From contig DATFKA010000003.1 of the NCBI GenBank assembly GCA_035268885.1, forward strand, positions 12,471 through 76,470: a stretch of 64,000 nt of DNA. The letters are read 5' to 3'. The DNA comes from DATFKA01 sp035268885 (lineage in GTDB: Bacteria; Bacteroidota; Bacteroidia; Chitinophagales; Saprospiraceae). The position numbers and the translations under genes are program-made. Of this stretch, positions 8,399 to 17,359 are shown one piece after another; the first letter of the stretch is position 1; each line of letters starts with the position of its first letter. The notes under the pieces were generated by a model that worked only from the letters and a program-made list of their open reading frames with translations, did not search any database and was not told the DNA's origin.

Positions 8399-8873
8399 GA
8401 GGAGAGGCTTTTTCTGAGGATTTAGTACCGTTTTTAACAGAAGTTGCCGTCTTCGTTTGTTGCTGTTGTTTAACCGGATTGGTCGACTTTGGTGTGCCGC
8501 CCATATTACAGTTCACATTGAAGACGGCGCCGGAGGAAACGATCAACTTGTCGGTCGTTACATCACCAGTGATGATGGCCTTCTCTTTAATGAGCAGGGT
8601 ATCTTTTACCTGGATAGTTCCATCAAAGCCCCCTTCAATTACGGCATTGCTACAGTTGATTTCGCCTTCTACCTTACCAGTTGGGCCAATAATAATTTTA
8701 GCCTCACAGAATAGTTTGCCCTTTATAGTTCCGTCAATCCGGATATCACTTTCGGAACGGACGGTCCCTTCGATCGTTGTTCCTTTCACCAGACTGTTTA
8801 AGGAGTTGCTACCTGAGGGTGTAATCAAGCCGGTATTCTTTGTTTTCCCTTCGTCTTTTTTGTTACCAAACAT
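8391..8873 (-). CDS. Bactofilin (polymer-forming cytoskeletal protein)
   Basis: A 160-residue protein with the bactofilin beta-helix core (about residues 28-125), shown by repeated Gly-hydrophobic turns such as GTTIEGTV, RIDGTIKGKL and VEGEINC. Disordered basic/polar tails flank the core, as usual. Bactofilins self-assemble into membrane-associated filaments that localise cell-wall or motility machinery. It is the first gene of the cluster with AtpZ, overlapping it by 8 bases. The 230-base region upstream, shared with the divergent dioxygenase gene, contains a CCGCAA-CT-TTGCGG palindrome at 8891-8904 but no clear promoter. Confidence 0.9.
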   Translation of the reverse strand: MFGNKKDEGKTKNTGLITPSGSNSLNSLVKGTTIEGTVRSESDIRIDGTIKGKLFCEAKIIIGPTGKVEGEINCSNAVIEGGFDGTIQVKDTLLIKEKAIITGDVTTDKLIVSSGAVFNVNCNMGGTPKSTNPVKQQQQTKTATSVKNGTKSSEKASPLG

Positions 8874-9103
8874 TGTTTTTTAGATTTTGGTCCGCAACTT
8901 TGCGGCATGAATGTTCTATTTAATACGTATAATCGATAAATCGGTTTCGTTACCGGAATATTGTAGAAAATGGTAGATTTAATATTTGGAGGGGCGAATA
9001 TAATTCCTTCAACTGAATATACAAAAAGATTCGATTCTCTGACCTTTTCGGACCCCTACAAAACCGTATTTTAACACTTTGTTAAACCTCCAATCTCATT
9101 TCA

Positions 9104-9925
9104 ATGGCGGACTCTTCTAATCTACTCGACCAGGCACTGCGGCTTTCCAGAGAGCATATCGCTTTCTACCAGGAACACCGCTTCATTAAGCTGAAGGCTT
9201 TACTGGATGAGGATACTATTCAGCACTTTAATACCGTAATTACCGGGCGGGTAGAGCGGATGACTAAAGATAAGCTCCCCCTGGAGAAGCGAAATATCTA
9301 CGGGCGGGCATTTCTACAGTTGACGAACCTTTGGGTCCAGGACGCAGCAATTCGAGCTTTGGTCTTCAGTAAGCGTCTGGCCTCCGTGGCGGCCCAATTG
9401 ATGGAAGTAGAGGGGGTGCGTTTGTATCACGACCAGGCTTTGTTCAAGGAGGCGGGCGGAGGTATTACGCCCTGGCACGCCGATCAGTATTACTGGCCTC
9501 TATCCACCGACAAGACGATTACGGCCTGGATCCCTCTGCTGGCCACTTCGCTGAAAATGGGCCCCTTAGAGTTTGGAGCCGGAAGTCATCGGATACAGGA
9601 AGGTCGGGAGCTGGCCATTGGTGCCGATAGCGAAAGCCAGATTGATGCCCGATTACGACTGACGGATTTTGAGCACGTCGTGGAGCCTTTCGATCTGGGA
9701 GAAGTGAGTTTTCATTCCGGATGGATCTTTCACAGGGCCGGAGCTAATCGTACGGACGCGGTTCGAAAAGTGATGACGATCATTTACATGGATAAAGATA
9801 TGCGCTTGAAAAAGCCCGAGAACGAAGGGCAGCAGCTCGATTGGGAGACCTGGTGTCCCGGGGTTCAGATCGGGGAGATTATCAATAGCCCTTTGAATCC
9901 GCTATTGTATAGGAAACAAGATTAG
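9104..9925 (+). CDS. Phytanoyl-CoA dioxygenase (PhyH) family protein
   Basis: A 273-residue Fe(II)/2-oxoglutarate-dependent dioxygenase of the PhyH family. The iron ligands appear as His125-x-Asp127 in WHADQYYW and a distal His in WIFHRAGAN (His210), followed by an Arg suited to binding 2-oxoglutarate. It has no signal peptide, so it is cytoplasmic. The family hydroxylates diverse small molecules including ectoine and fatty acyl chains; ectoine synthesis genes are absent here, so the substrate is unknown. It is a monocistronic unit ending at a strong bidirectional terminator. Confidence 0.85.
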   Translation: MADSSNLLDQALRLSREHIAFYQEHRFIKLKALLDEDTIQHFNTVITGRVERMTKDKLPLEKRNIYGRAFLQLTNLWVQDAAIRALVFSKRLASVAAQLMEVEGVRLYHDQALFKEAGGGITPWHADQYYWPLSTDKTITAWIPLLATSLKMGPLEFGAGSHRIQEGRELAIGADSESQIDARLRLTDFEHVVEPFDLGEVSFHSGWIFHRAGANRTDAVRKVMTIIYMDKDMRLKKPENEGQQLDWETWCPGVQIGEIINSPLNPLLYRKQD

Positions 9926-9933
9926 AGGGACAA

Positions 9934-9970
9934 AAAAAAGACAGCCCCCGCACCGGAAACTGTCTTTTTT
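9934..9970. terminator. Bidirectional terminator hairpin
   Basis: AAAAAAGACAG (9934-9944) and CTGTCTTTTTT (9960-9970) are perfect reverse complements around a 15-base loop. With A runs on one side and T runs on the other, it can end transcription of both converging genes (the dioxygenase and the PorP/SprF gene). Confidence 0.85.
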
Positions 9971-9988
9971 GCGGAAGCAAAATTCGTA

Positions 9989-11068
9989 TTAGAATTCCGG
10001 ACAATAAACGCCACGGCGTTGCATACCACAAATTTTGTAAACCAGACCGAACTCAAAAGAGCCCTGTCCATTACTGGCTGGTTGTAGCGGCGAAATATTA
10101 ATATCATAGCTAAAGCCCAGACTCAAATCATTGAAATCAAAGCGCGTTGACAGAATGGCTGCATCCGTTAAAAAGCCCTGATCTAATTCGCTGGCGATAC
10201 GTCCCCAAATACCAATTTGGAAAGACTGGCGATCGCGAGCATTGCCCAGTAGGAATTTAAAGCTGGTACCTGCATTCAGCTGGAAAGAAGGGCCTTGCGC
10301 CATGTAGATTGCTCCGGGAACCAGCGCAACGCGCTCGTTCATACGGAATTCACCACCAGCATGAATCGTGTAGCGGCTATAAATGAGATCCTCTTCAAAG
10401 CCTCCATCCTGGGCAGCGGGACTGGTAGGGTCTACAAAAGATTGATTAGCGCGATTCAGGTGGTGGAAAGCTCCTCCTACGTAGAAATTAGAGTACTGGT
10501 CAAAGACAGTGAACCACAGTAATCCGGCCGCGAGGTCGGCGAATAAGAAGTTATCCCGGTTAAAATCCCCTTCCTGAGAAGGAGCCGTAGGATCAAAGCC
10601 GCCCGCTCCGTCGTGTTGGGTTCCCCAGCGTAAGTTGAGGAAATCAATACTCCGTTGAGCGACACCTCCTTCGGCACCTACGACCAGATAGTGTGCTTTA
10701 TCGCGGTAACCACCCATTTTTTTGCTGTAGGAAGCAGATAGTTTACCCGTGAGGGTCGCAAAATCAGCTTCTCCGGCGCGGTCTCCCCAAAAGGTACCAC
10801 CGATGCCGAAATAGTCATAGCGTCCGGCTGGGATCTTTTGGTCATAGGATACGGAATAGGTCCGGAAAGAATTTGAGCGGAGCACACTCGCCCACTGATT
10901 GCGATAGTTGGCCGCCAGCCTGATATTACAATTCATCACACCGGTCATTGCCGGATTGAGGTTTAGGGGCGACATGTAAAATTGGGAAAAATGAATATCC
11001 TGAGCGCTTAGGGTTGCGGACGCAAGTAGCACCAGGCATGCCGTAAATAATGTTTTCAATTGCCTCAT
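9989..11068 (-). CDS. PorP/SprF family type IX secretion membrane protein
   Basis: A 359-residue outer-membrane beta-barrel protein. It has a signal peptide (residues 1-22) and the family N-terminus with DIHFSQFYMSPLNLNPA followed by the NYRNQW segment. PorP/SprF proteins are needed for T9SS export of particular cargo or for gliding adhesins, usually paired with a large surface protein; none is adjacent here. The window encodes four T9SS-sorted proteins, so the organism has a working T9SS, but a direct link is not shown. It converges with the dioxygenase gene. Confidence 0.9.
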   Translation of the reverse strand: MRQLKTLFTACLVLLASATLSAQDIHFSQFYMSPLNLNPAMTGVMNCNIRLAANYRNQWASVLRSNSFRTYSVSYDQKIPAGRYDYFGIGGTFWGDRAGEADFATLTGKLSASYSKKMGGYRDKAHYLVVGAEGGVAQRSIDFLNLRWGTQHDGAGGFDPTAPSQEGDFNRDNFLFADLAAGLLWFTVFDQYSNFYVGGAFHHLNRANQSFVDPTSPAAQDGGFEEDLIYSRYTIHAGGEFRMNERVALVPGAIYMAQGPSFQLNAGTSFKFLLGNARDRQSFQIGIWGRIASELDQGFLTDAAILSTRFDFNDLSLGFSYDINISPLQPASNGQGSFEFGLVYKICGMQRRGVYCPEF

Positions 11069-11386
11069 GAAAGCAAGGTTTGCTTGATTAAATTTAGTTT
11101 CCTTCCGATAGAACCTTTAATGGTTGTACACCCCAACAATCTATTTAGCGACTAAACTTTTTGCCAGGCTGCCGAGAAAGCGAATATTACTTAAATCGAT
11201 AATGTGTAATGTGTAAAAGGTCCGCGTCGTGCCAAAATAAGAAATTAAATATTTCTTAGCCCCTTTTTAACACAATACGCAAATCAAAAACGGTGATTTT
11301 GTCAGCTTATTGCGAAAGAGCGGCACAAACTTAAGAGTAAATCTTTAGGATTTTAAGCTCTTTTTAGAAATCGGTCGATAGAGTGA
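11069..11386. other. 318-base intergenic region, no gene seen
   Basis: This region lies between two minus-strand genes. It contains an 8-bp perfect inverted repeat, TAAGAAAT-(TAAAT)-ATTTCTTA at 11238-11258, next to CCCCTTTTTA, which could be a weak hairpin. A TAAATTTA box close to the PorP/SprF start on the minus strand is a near match to the -7 consensus. I see no open frame worth calling. Confidence 0.5.
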
Positions 11387-12475
11387 TTAATCGGTATGTT
11401 TCCATTGGGCACCGTATTCTTCGACCAGAATGTTGTCATAGTGATCGGCCATTTGGAAGAGATGCTCGAGCAATTGCATGCCCGTATCCACGTTCAGGTA
11501 GCGATCATAAATGAGTAGAGACAGAATGATATCCTGACCCTGGATGCTTAAGGTCAGGCCTTCGATGTGGTAATTTTGCCGCAATAAATACTCGTAAATA
11601 GGCTTGATCTTTTTCTTGGGTAAGCTGCACAGGTAAGCATCACCGGTGATGAGGCCCATCTTTTCGTAATACGAGATATTTATTTTGGCGCTGCCCTTTT
11701 GAATGACCCAGGCGTTGGGTCCCCTGCGGGAAGTGGCGACGTGGTAACCGTTTTGGGCCAACATCTCTTCAATTGTTTTAGTGACGCCAAAGGGTTCGTA
11801 TTCCTCCACCTGATCGGGAAATTGCAGATGCGCGCCACAGTGGGGGCAATAACTCTTGTCGAGTTCATTGCTCACCACGATATTAGCACAGGAGTAGCAG
11901 CGCATGCCAATTGCTTTGTTTTTGGCTTTGAAAGCTTCTATCGTATCGGCGATTAGTTGGGCGGGCAGGCTAAAACCAATGTCATTACCATCTTTGAGGA
12001 TAAAGGTATTTATACCGATGATAGCGCCCTGGCCATCGATGAGGGGCCCGCCGCTATTTCCCGGGTTTAAAGCGGCGTCGTGTTGAATATAGGGCGTATC
12101 TGCCCGCATGTAATTATTATTGGAGACAATTCCTTTGGTTGTGGAGTATTTTAATTCGAAGGGATGGCCAATCGCTATGACGGGTTCACCCGCAGTTGGT
12201 TCGGACTCGGTGCGCAGGGTAGCCTCCGGAATATCGGTTTGCTTAGGGGCTTTGAGGAATGCCAGATCATACTTTTGGTCAATGTAGATGACATCGGCCA
12301 GTTGTTTTTCGATTTTGCTGCCCACGATAATGACCGATCGGTTGTCCCGAACGATATGTTCGTTGGTAATGATCAGATCCTCTTTCTTTAAGTAGAATCC
12401 GGTACCGGTGCTATACGGGGTAGCAATCTGGATTACGATATCTCGGTATTGATCAATAATATTCTCCATAGTCAT
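11387..12475 (-). CDS. Trypsin-like serine protease with zinc ribbon and YbjN-like C-terminus
   Basis: A 362-residue protein in three parts. Residues 1-185 are a DegP/HtrA-like trypsin fold with triad His40 (TNEHIV), Asp70 (YDLAFL) and Ser141 (GNSGGP). Residues 190-215 are a zinc ribbon with Cys193-x2-Cys196 and Cys210-x2-Cys213. Residues 225-362 resemble YbjN or secretion-chaperone-like domains. There is no signal peptide and no PDZ domain, so unlike DegP it is probably cytoplasmic. The combination suggests a regulated or sensor protease; the target is unknown. It is separated by 56 bases from the TetR gene on the same strand. Confidence 0.8.
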   Translation of the reverse strand: MTMENIIDQYRDIVIQIATPYSTGTGFYLKKEDLIITNEHIVRDNRSVIIVGSKIEKQLADVIYIDQKYDLAFLKAPKQTDIPEATLRTESEPTAGEPVIAIGHPFELKYSTTKGIVSNNNYMRADTPYIQHDAALNPGNSGGPLIDGQGAIIGINTFILKDGNDIGFSLPAQLIADTIEAFKAKNKAIGMRCYSCANIVVSNELDKSYCPHCGAHLQFPDQVEEYEPFGVTKTIEEMLAQNGYHVATSRRGPNAWVIQKGSAKINISYYEKMGLITGDAYLCSLPKKKIKPIYEYLLRQNYHIEGLTLSIQGQDIILSLLIYDRYLNVDTGMQLLEHLFQMADHYDNILVEEYGAQWKHTD

Positions 12476-12531
12476 TTTGAGCTAGCCATGAGCAGATTCG
12501 AATCAGGCACTATCCCGTATTATTGCGGAAT

Positions 12532-13131
12532 TTACGTATTTAATACGCCCTGCAATAATATTTCTGTGATTTGTTGCGGGAGCTGCTTAGACTGTCCCTG
12601 TGGATGCTTATGCCGCCAGTCGTACAACCAGCGCACCGAAGATAGGATAGTGTAAAAAAGTACCCTGGGATCTAATACTCGAATACTATCTTCCTCCATG
12701 CCTTTTTCCAGGATTGCTACGAAGCGGCGTTCGTAATCGCGGCGTAGGTATAGGAATTGCGATAAATAAGGTTCGGGTAAGTGGCGCCATTCGTCATTTA
12801 AAGAGGCAATCGAGGTGAGGTCAATGGCAGCTACTTCGGCGTGTAGATTGACCAGCGCTTTTACTTTGTCCAGGGAAGTGCCGGGTTGCTTTTCGATTTG
12901 CTTGATCGCCGACATAAATTTACTGGCGGTACTGAAGCATATAGCCTGAAGGATGTCCTCTTTGGAGTCGATGTGATTATAAAGACTGGATGCTTTGAGT
13001 TGCACTTCTTTGGCTAGGTCCCGCATAGAGGTGGCCGTATAGCCCCGGTCCCGGAATAACCGGGCGGCGGCTTCCAGTATTTCCTGCTTTTTCTCTGAGT
13101 ATTGCTCGGGTTGATAAGATGATGAAGTCAC
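12532..13131 (-). CDS. TetR/AcrR family transcriptional regulator
   Basis: A regulator of about 199 residues with an N-terminal helix-turn-helix (about residues 15-60, including SMRDLAKEVQLKASSLYNH) and a helical ligand-binding C-terminal part. I chose GTG at 13131: upstream extension would add 26 residues of uncharacteristic sequence and run across a likely -7 box and the S20 terminator. The AASLF-like helix and the predicted C-terminal domain resemble regulators of fatty-acid or acyl-CoA metabolism, but the ligand cannot be read. It may control itself or the protease downstream. Confidence 0.82.
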   Translation of the reverse strand: MTSSSYQPEQYSEKKQEILEAAARLFRDRGYTATSMRDLAKEVQLKASSLYNHIDSKEDILQAICFSTASKFMSAIKQIEKQPGTSLDKVKALVNLHAEVAAIDLTSIASLNDEWRHLPEPYLSQFLYLRRDYERRFVAILEKGMEEDSIRVLDPRVLFYTILSSVRWLYDWRHKHPQGQSKQLPQQITEILLQGVLNT

Positions 13132-13148
13132 CGTTCTGTGTTTTGGGG

Positions 13149-13156
13149 CCAAGGTA
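13149..13156 (-). promoter_or_regulatory. Predicted -7 box of the TetR gene
   Basis: On the minus strand the sequence reads TACCTTGG, one mismatch from TAnnTTTG, 18 bases upstream of the chosen GTG. Its position supports the shorter start for the regulator. Confidence 0.35.
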
Positions 13157-13186
13157 GCAAAAAATCCGAAATTTACGGAAACAAGG

Positions 13187-13218
13187 AAAGGCAAAACAGC
13201 CTGAGCCATTTTGCCTTT
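13187..13218 (-). terminator. Terminator downstream of rpsT
   Basis: AAAGGCAAAA (13187-13196) and TTTTGCCTTT (13209-13218) form a perfect 10-bp stem with a 12-base loop. On the minus strand it lies 26 bases after the rpsT stop and is followed by a T-rich stretch. Confidence 0.75.
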
Positions 13219-13243
13219 TCAGTAAAAAAACTAAAAGTAGTTA

Positions 13244-13510
13244 TTATGCCGTTTGCTCTTTCAGCGAAGCAACGTGCCTGGCCAGCTTACTTTTTAGGTT
13301 GTTGGCTTTATTGCGATGCCAGGTATTACTTTTAGCCAGCTTGTCGATCTTGCTTACTACCTTGGGAAGAAAAGCAGCTGCTTCTTCGTGTTCGGTCATC
13401 TCGCGTAATTGAGCAATTGCAGTACGAGTTGATTTCTTGTAGTAACGATTCTTAACTCGCTTGACAGCGTCTTGGCGAATTCTCTTCTTTGCTGATTTAT
13501 GTTGTGCCAT
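13244..13510 (-). CDS. rpsT: 30S ribosomal protein S20
   Basis: An 88-residue, Lys/Arg-rich three-helix protein beginning MAQHKSAKKRIRQ, the standard S20 N-terminus. It binds 16S rRNA early in 30S assembly. The frame is open 17 codons further upstream, but a perfect -7 box (13559-13566) lies just above that extension, so the ATG at 13510 is the start. It is monocistronic with its own terminator. Confidence 0.97.
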   Translation of the reverse strand: MAQHKSAKKRIRQDAVKRVKNRYYKKSTRTAIAQLREMTEHEEAAAFLPKVVSKIDKLAKSNTWHRNKANNLKSKLARHVASLKEQTA

Positions 13511-13558
13511 ATCAGTTTTCTTTTCCTTTTTTAATCTTCCACTTTTCCAAATGGAATG

Positions 13559-13566
13559 CAAAGATA
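13559..13566 (-). promoter_or_regulatory. Predicted -7 promoter box of rpsT
   Basis: Minus-strand TATCTTTG matches TAnnTTTG exactly. It leaves a leader of about 40 bases before the rpsT ATG at 13510. Confidence 0.5.
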
Positions 13567-13716
13567 GCCTATTCTTTCTAAAATTAAAAGCCTATTTTTG
13601 AAAAAGGAAAAGAAAACTGAAGAAAGCGCACTTTTTTGGGGCTTAAACGTCCTAAATTGAGTACTATAAAATTATCCAAAGCAGTAAAGCTAGACAACTT
13701 TAATATTCAAAATTAA

Positions 13717-15162
13717 ATGACAAAAGAAAAACACAAGGTTCAAATAATTAAGCCTGGTGAGTTTGAATCGCATCAACACTGGTACCCTAAAGCGTTAAAT
13801 GCGACCATTCACCCGATGGTCAACTTTTTTCTAAACCTGGAAAGAGAGCGAATCGTTAATCGCTATTGCCATTTGCATCCCCGGGTGCGCCCCGAGGTTC
13901 TAAATGCTATTCTGGACTATCGTACAAAGTACTTTCACTGGGCGGGGGCGGATTTACTGAATGTAACTTCAGCGGGCGGTAAGCGACAAATGGTCGTCAT
14001 TGAGAATAATTCCTGTCCTAGTGGTCAGAAGTCTATGCCGCTACTGGATGATAACCAGGAACAGGGCTCCTATCGCTGGTTGATTGAGCGTACCTTTAAG
14101 CCACGAGTTACCAAGCGGCTACCGGTAAAAGGAGGGCTGGCGGTTATTTACGATAAAAATGAAATGGAAACCTCGGGCTACGCCAGCGTGATCGCTGATG
14201 TCTTTAACGAACCCGTTTATTGGGTGCCCTTCTTTAAGGACGATCCGGATCCGCCCGTACGCTTTACGGATGGGGTGTTGGAGATTCGCGAGGGGGAAGA
14301 TAATTGGATACCCATTCGGGCTGCCTTCCGGTATTTGACCCAAAAGCCCTGGAATCGTTTGCCGCTGCACACCAAGACCCGCATCATTAATCCGGTTATC
14401 GCCTGCCTGGCCGGGGGGCGCAACAAGATGGTCGCTGCTAAAGCCTACGACTTGTACAATGCCGAGTTGGATGGCTCAGGTCTGAAAATTGCCATTCCCG
14501 AAACGATTTGGGATGTCCGTAAAAATGAAATTCCCTTTTGGATTGAGCGCCTGGGCGGGCAGGCGGTCGTCAAGGTACCCTATAGTAACGCGGGCCAGGG
14601 GGTATTTACCATTGTCTCCTCGCGCGAACTGGACGAATTTATGAAGATGGACTACGACTATGATCAATTCATTGTGCAAAGTCTAATTGGCAATTACAAC
14701 TGGAGTTCCACAACCAAGGCAGGTAAATTTTACCACGTGGGGTGTATACCCAATGCCAAGGGCCGGACTTTCGTGGCGGATATCCGGATGATGGTTAGTT
14801 CTACTGATTCGGGCATTCGGCCTTTGTGTGTATATGCACGCCGGGCGGCCAAGCCTTTAGTGGATCATTTGGAAGAGGGGGCTGATTCCTGGCCGATGCT
14901 GGGTACCAATCTTTCGATAAAAAATGAGGACGGTAGTTGGGATTCCGACTCCAATCGACTGATGCTAATGGATCGTCGCGATTTTAATAAACTGGGTATT
15001 GGCCTGGACGATTTGATCGAAGCTTATATTCAGACGGTACTTTCTATGATTGCTATCGATAAAATGGCCATTAAGCTGACCAATACGCAGGGACGGTTCC
15101 GAATGAGACTTTTCAAGAGTTTCAATGATGACCACGCCCTGATCGAAGAAATAATGAAGTAG
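13717..15162 (+). CDS. ATP-grasp-like enzyme of unknown substrate
   Basis: A 481-residue cytoplasmic protein. About residues 255-460 look like an ATP-grasp fold: a KVPYSNAGQGV nucleotide-binding loop near residue 290, and later acidic/Asn residues. The N-terminal 200 residues contain ENNSCPSGQKS and HWAGADLLN segments that I cannot place in a named family. It is the first gene of an operon: the stop is 2 bases before the next ATG. The next genes are a glutathione-synthetase-like ATP-grasp and an AstE/AspA deacylase, so it probably makes an amide or peptide bond in a small molecule or on a protein. The exact product is unknown. Confidence 0.7.
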   Translation: MTKEKHKVQIIKPGEFESHQHWYPKALNATIHPMVNFFLNLERERIVNRYCHLHPRVRPEVLNAILDYRTKYFHWAGADLLNVTSAGGKRQMVVIENNSCPSGQKSMPLLDDNQEQGSYRWLIERTFKPRVTKRLPVKGGLAVIYDKNEMETSGYASVIADVFNEPVYWVPFFKDDPDPPVRFTDGVLEIREGEDNWIPIRAAFRYLTQKPWNRLPLHTKTRIINPVIACLAGGRNKMVAAKAYDLYNAELDGSGLKIAIPETIWDVRKNEIPFWIERLGGQAVVKVPYSNAGQGVFTIVSSRELDEFMKMDYDYDQFIVQSLIGNYNWSSTTKAGKFYHVGCIPNAKGRTFVADIRMMVSSTDSGIRPLCVYARRAAKPLVDHLEEGADSWPMLGTNLSIKNEDGSWDSDSNRLMLMDRRDFNKLGIGLDDLIEAYIQTVLSMIAIDKMAIKLTNTQGRFRMRLFKSFNDDHALIEEIMK

Positions 15163-15164
15163 CT

Positions 15165-16199
15165 ATGTCAGAGAAATATAGAATATTAGTGTTTACGGAT
15201 CATCGAGGTCATTCAGTGGAGAATTCTATATACGAATTACTAGGTGCCTTACGCAAGCAGGAGGACTGTGCTTACATCGATGTCGCGAGCCGGGGGATGC
15301 CCGAAAACGATGTTTTTTTTAAAGAATTGGAAGGTACTCAGGTCTGGGCTACCCGAATTAAGTCGGACTTTACTTATTCGGCACAAGCCGATAGTTTTGA
15401 GCTCGAAAAGCGAAAGGTCGACCTAAAAGACTACGACGTCCTGTTGCTGCGCTTACCACATCCTATACAGAAAGGTTTTTGGGATCACCTGAAATCCGTT
15501 TTTGCCGAAAGGCGAATGATAAATCAACCCTCTGGTATACAGCAATCCAGTAATAAAGCGTTTCTGTTGAAATTATCTGAATGGTGCCCACCTATGGCCC
15601 TGTGTACCTCAAAAGAGGAGGTACTGGCTTTCGCCGAAAAATTCCCAATTGTGCTGAAGCCATTGGAAGGTTATGGTGGGGTCGGAATTGTTAAAATTAG
15701 TGAGGGCCAGGCCTGGCTGGGAAAAGAAAAAATCGAAGACCTGGATGCTTTTCTGGAAAAAATGGAAGCGGAAAACCGACATTTTTTGGCCATGAAATTC
15801 CTAAAAAATGTAGACCAGGGAGATAAAAGGATCGTCGTCATCAATGGTCAGGTGATTGGTGCTTCGCTCCGGGTGCCTCCGCAGGGAGCCTGGTTGTGTA
15901 ATGCCTCCCAGGGCGGACAGTCGGTTAAGGCCGAGGTGACCGAACGCGAAGAAGAAATGGCCAGAGATCTTACGAAAAAGCTAAAAGCGATTGGCGTTCT
16001 GTTCTTTGGTTTTGATACCCTGGTGAACGATGAAGGGCAGCGGGTGCTCTCGGAGGTGAATACCCTCAGTATTGGCGGTATCCGACAAATTGGTCAGCAA
16101 CAACCTGAGCGACCTATTCTGGAAACGGTCGCCCGCGAATTAATCGAGGGGATTAAAGAGCAAATTAACGGGTCGATTGATGACCTCCTGGATGGATAA
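15165..16199 (+). CDS. RimK/GshB-like ATP-grasp ligase
   Basis: A 344-residue protein of the prokaryotic glutathione synthetase/RimK group. The ATP-grasp loop is VLKPLEGYGGVGI (about residue 165) and the metal/catalytic segment is SEVNTLSIGG (about residue 295). The family ligates an amino acid, often glutamate or glycine, to a carboxylate with ATP. It lies 2 bases after the previous ATP-grasp gene and 40 bases before the deacylase gene. No gshA homologue is present in the window, so glutathione synthesis is not demonstrated; a RimK-like modification or a novel peptide metabolite are alternatives. Confidence 0.82.
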   Translation: MSEKYRILVFTDHRGHSVENSIYELLGALRKQEDCAYIDVASRGMPENDVFFKELEGTQVWATRIKSDFTYSAQADSFELEKRKVDLKDYDVLLLRLPHPIQKGFWDHLKSVFAERRMINQPSGIQQSSNKAFLLKLSEWCPPMALCTSKEEVLAFAEKFPIVLKPLEGYGGVGIVKISEGQAWLGKEKIEDLDAFLEKMEAENRHFLAMKFLKNVDQGDKRIVVINGQVIGASLRVPPQGAWLCNASQGGQSVKAEVTEREEEMARDLTKKLKAIGVLFFGFDTLVNDEGQRVLSEVNTLSIGGIRQIGQQQPERPILETVARELIEGIKEQINGSIDDLLDG

Positions 16200-16239
16200 T
16201 ACCATCTTTTATTTAATTAAAGCCTACTAAACATAAAAA

Positions 16240-17235
16240 ATGAGCCAAACATCATCACTTAATTATCTGGATACAGAGGCTACTTTTATCGAAGAACTTG
16301 ATTTGTCGGTTGTGGAGCCGGGGACTATTCAAAAGTTTTGGTTTCACATTGTATCGGATGGTATGGGGCGTCCTATCCATCTACCCATTATTGTAGCGCG
16401 GGGTCGAGAAGATGGCGATGTACTGGGCGTAACCGCCGCGGTGCACGGTAACGAGCTAAACGGTATCCCCGTGATCCAGCGACTCTTCAAAGAGGTCGAT
16501 ACCGATAACCTCAAGGGATATATCGTTGGGGTGCCGGTGATGAATAGCCCCGCTTTTCTGAATAAGCGGCGTCGCTTTATTGACCAGGTTGACCTCAACC
16601 ACATCATGCCCGGCACGGAAGACGGCAACGTCAGTGAGGTATATGCCTACCGCTTTGTAGAGCGTATCGTCAAACACTTTGATTACTTGATTGATTTGCA
16701 TACCGCTAGTTTTGGCCGCATCAACTCCTATTACATTCGGGCGGATTTGAAAGACCCGGTGACGCGGAAAATTGCCATGCTTCAAAATGGTCAGATCGTG
16801 GTGCATAAGCCGGCCTCAGACGGGACACTGCGGGGAGCTGCCGACGCGATGGATATTCCATCTGTCACCATTGAGGTGGGCGACCCTAACACCTTCCAAA
16901 AGGGTATGATTCGTTCCGGCCTGACGGGTATTCACAACTTTATGATCTACCAGGGTATGATGGAAGGTGAGATCGACGATACGGGGATGAAACCCATTGT
17001 CTGTAAATCTTCCTATTGGATCTACACCGACGAAGGAGGTATACTACGCGTTCTACCCAAGGCCACCCAGGAGGTCAAAAAAGGAGATGTCATTGCGACA
17101 TTAAATGATATCTTTGGCAAACGTATCAAAGATTATCTGGCCCCGGAAGATGGGATCGTCATCGGAAAGAATGTCAACCCGGTAGCACAGACGGGCAGCC
17201 GTATTTTGCATCTGGGGATCATCCGCAGACAATAA
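16240..17235 (+). CDS. Succinylglutamate desuccinylase/aspartoacylase family protein
   Basis: A 331-residue zinc-dependent amide hydrolase of the M14-related AstE/AspA family. Zinc ligands are visible as His69-x2-Glu72 (VHGNELNG) and His154 (DLHTAS). The C-terminal 80 residues form a barrel-like domain typical of the longer members. The family removes acyl groups from amino acids or cleaves terminal amide bonds. Next to two ATP-grasp ligases it could reverse or process their product, as in RimK-linked neighbourhoods; that is inference. A signal peptide is absent. Confidence 0.85.
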   Translation: MSQTSSLNYLDTEATFIEELDLSVVEPGTIQKFWFHIVSDGMGRPIHLPIIVARGREDGDVLGVTAAVHGNELNGIPVIQRLFKEVDTDNLKGYIVGVPVMNSPAFLNKRRRFIDQVDLNHIMPGTEDGNVSEVYAYRFVERIVKHFDYLIDLHTASFGRINSYYIRADLKDPVTRKIAMLQNGQIVVHKPASDGTLRGAADAMDIPSVTIEVGDPNTFQKGMIRSGLTGIHNFMIYQGMMEGEIDDTGMKPIVCKSSYWIYTDEGGILRVLPKATQEVKKGDVIATLNDIFGKRIKDYLAPEDGIVIGKNVNPVAQTGSRILHLGIIRRQ

Positions 17236-17359
17236 TTAGCTGTTTTGTTAAGCTTTTTTTGAAAAAACTTGCTTTTCTTTAAACAGGCTACTTACTTGCA
17301 GAGTAATCTATATGAAACAATAAAATAAACCGTTTAAATCGCCAAAAGGCAACATACAA

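Noticed and set aside
13511..13561. 17-codon upstream extension of rpsT
   Set aside because: A perfect -7 box at 13559-13566 sits at its edge and the standard S20 N-terminus starts at 13510.
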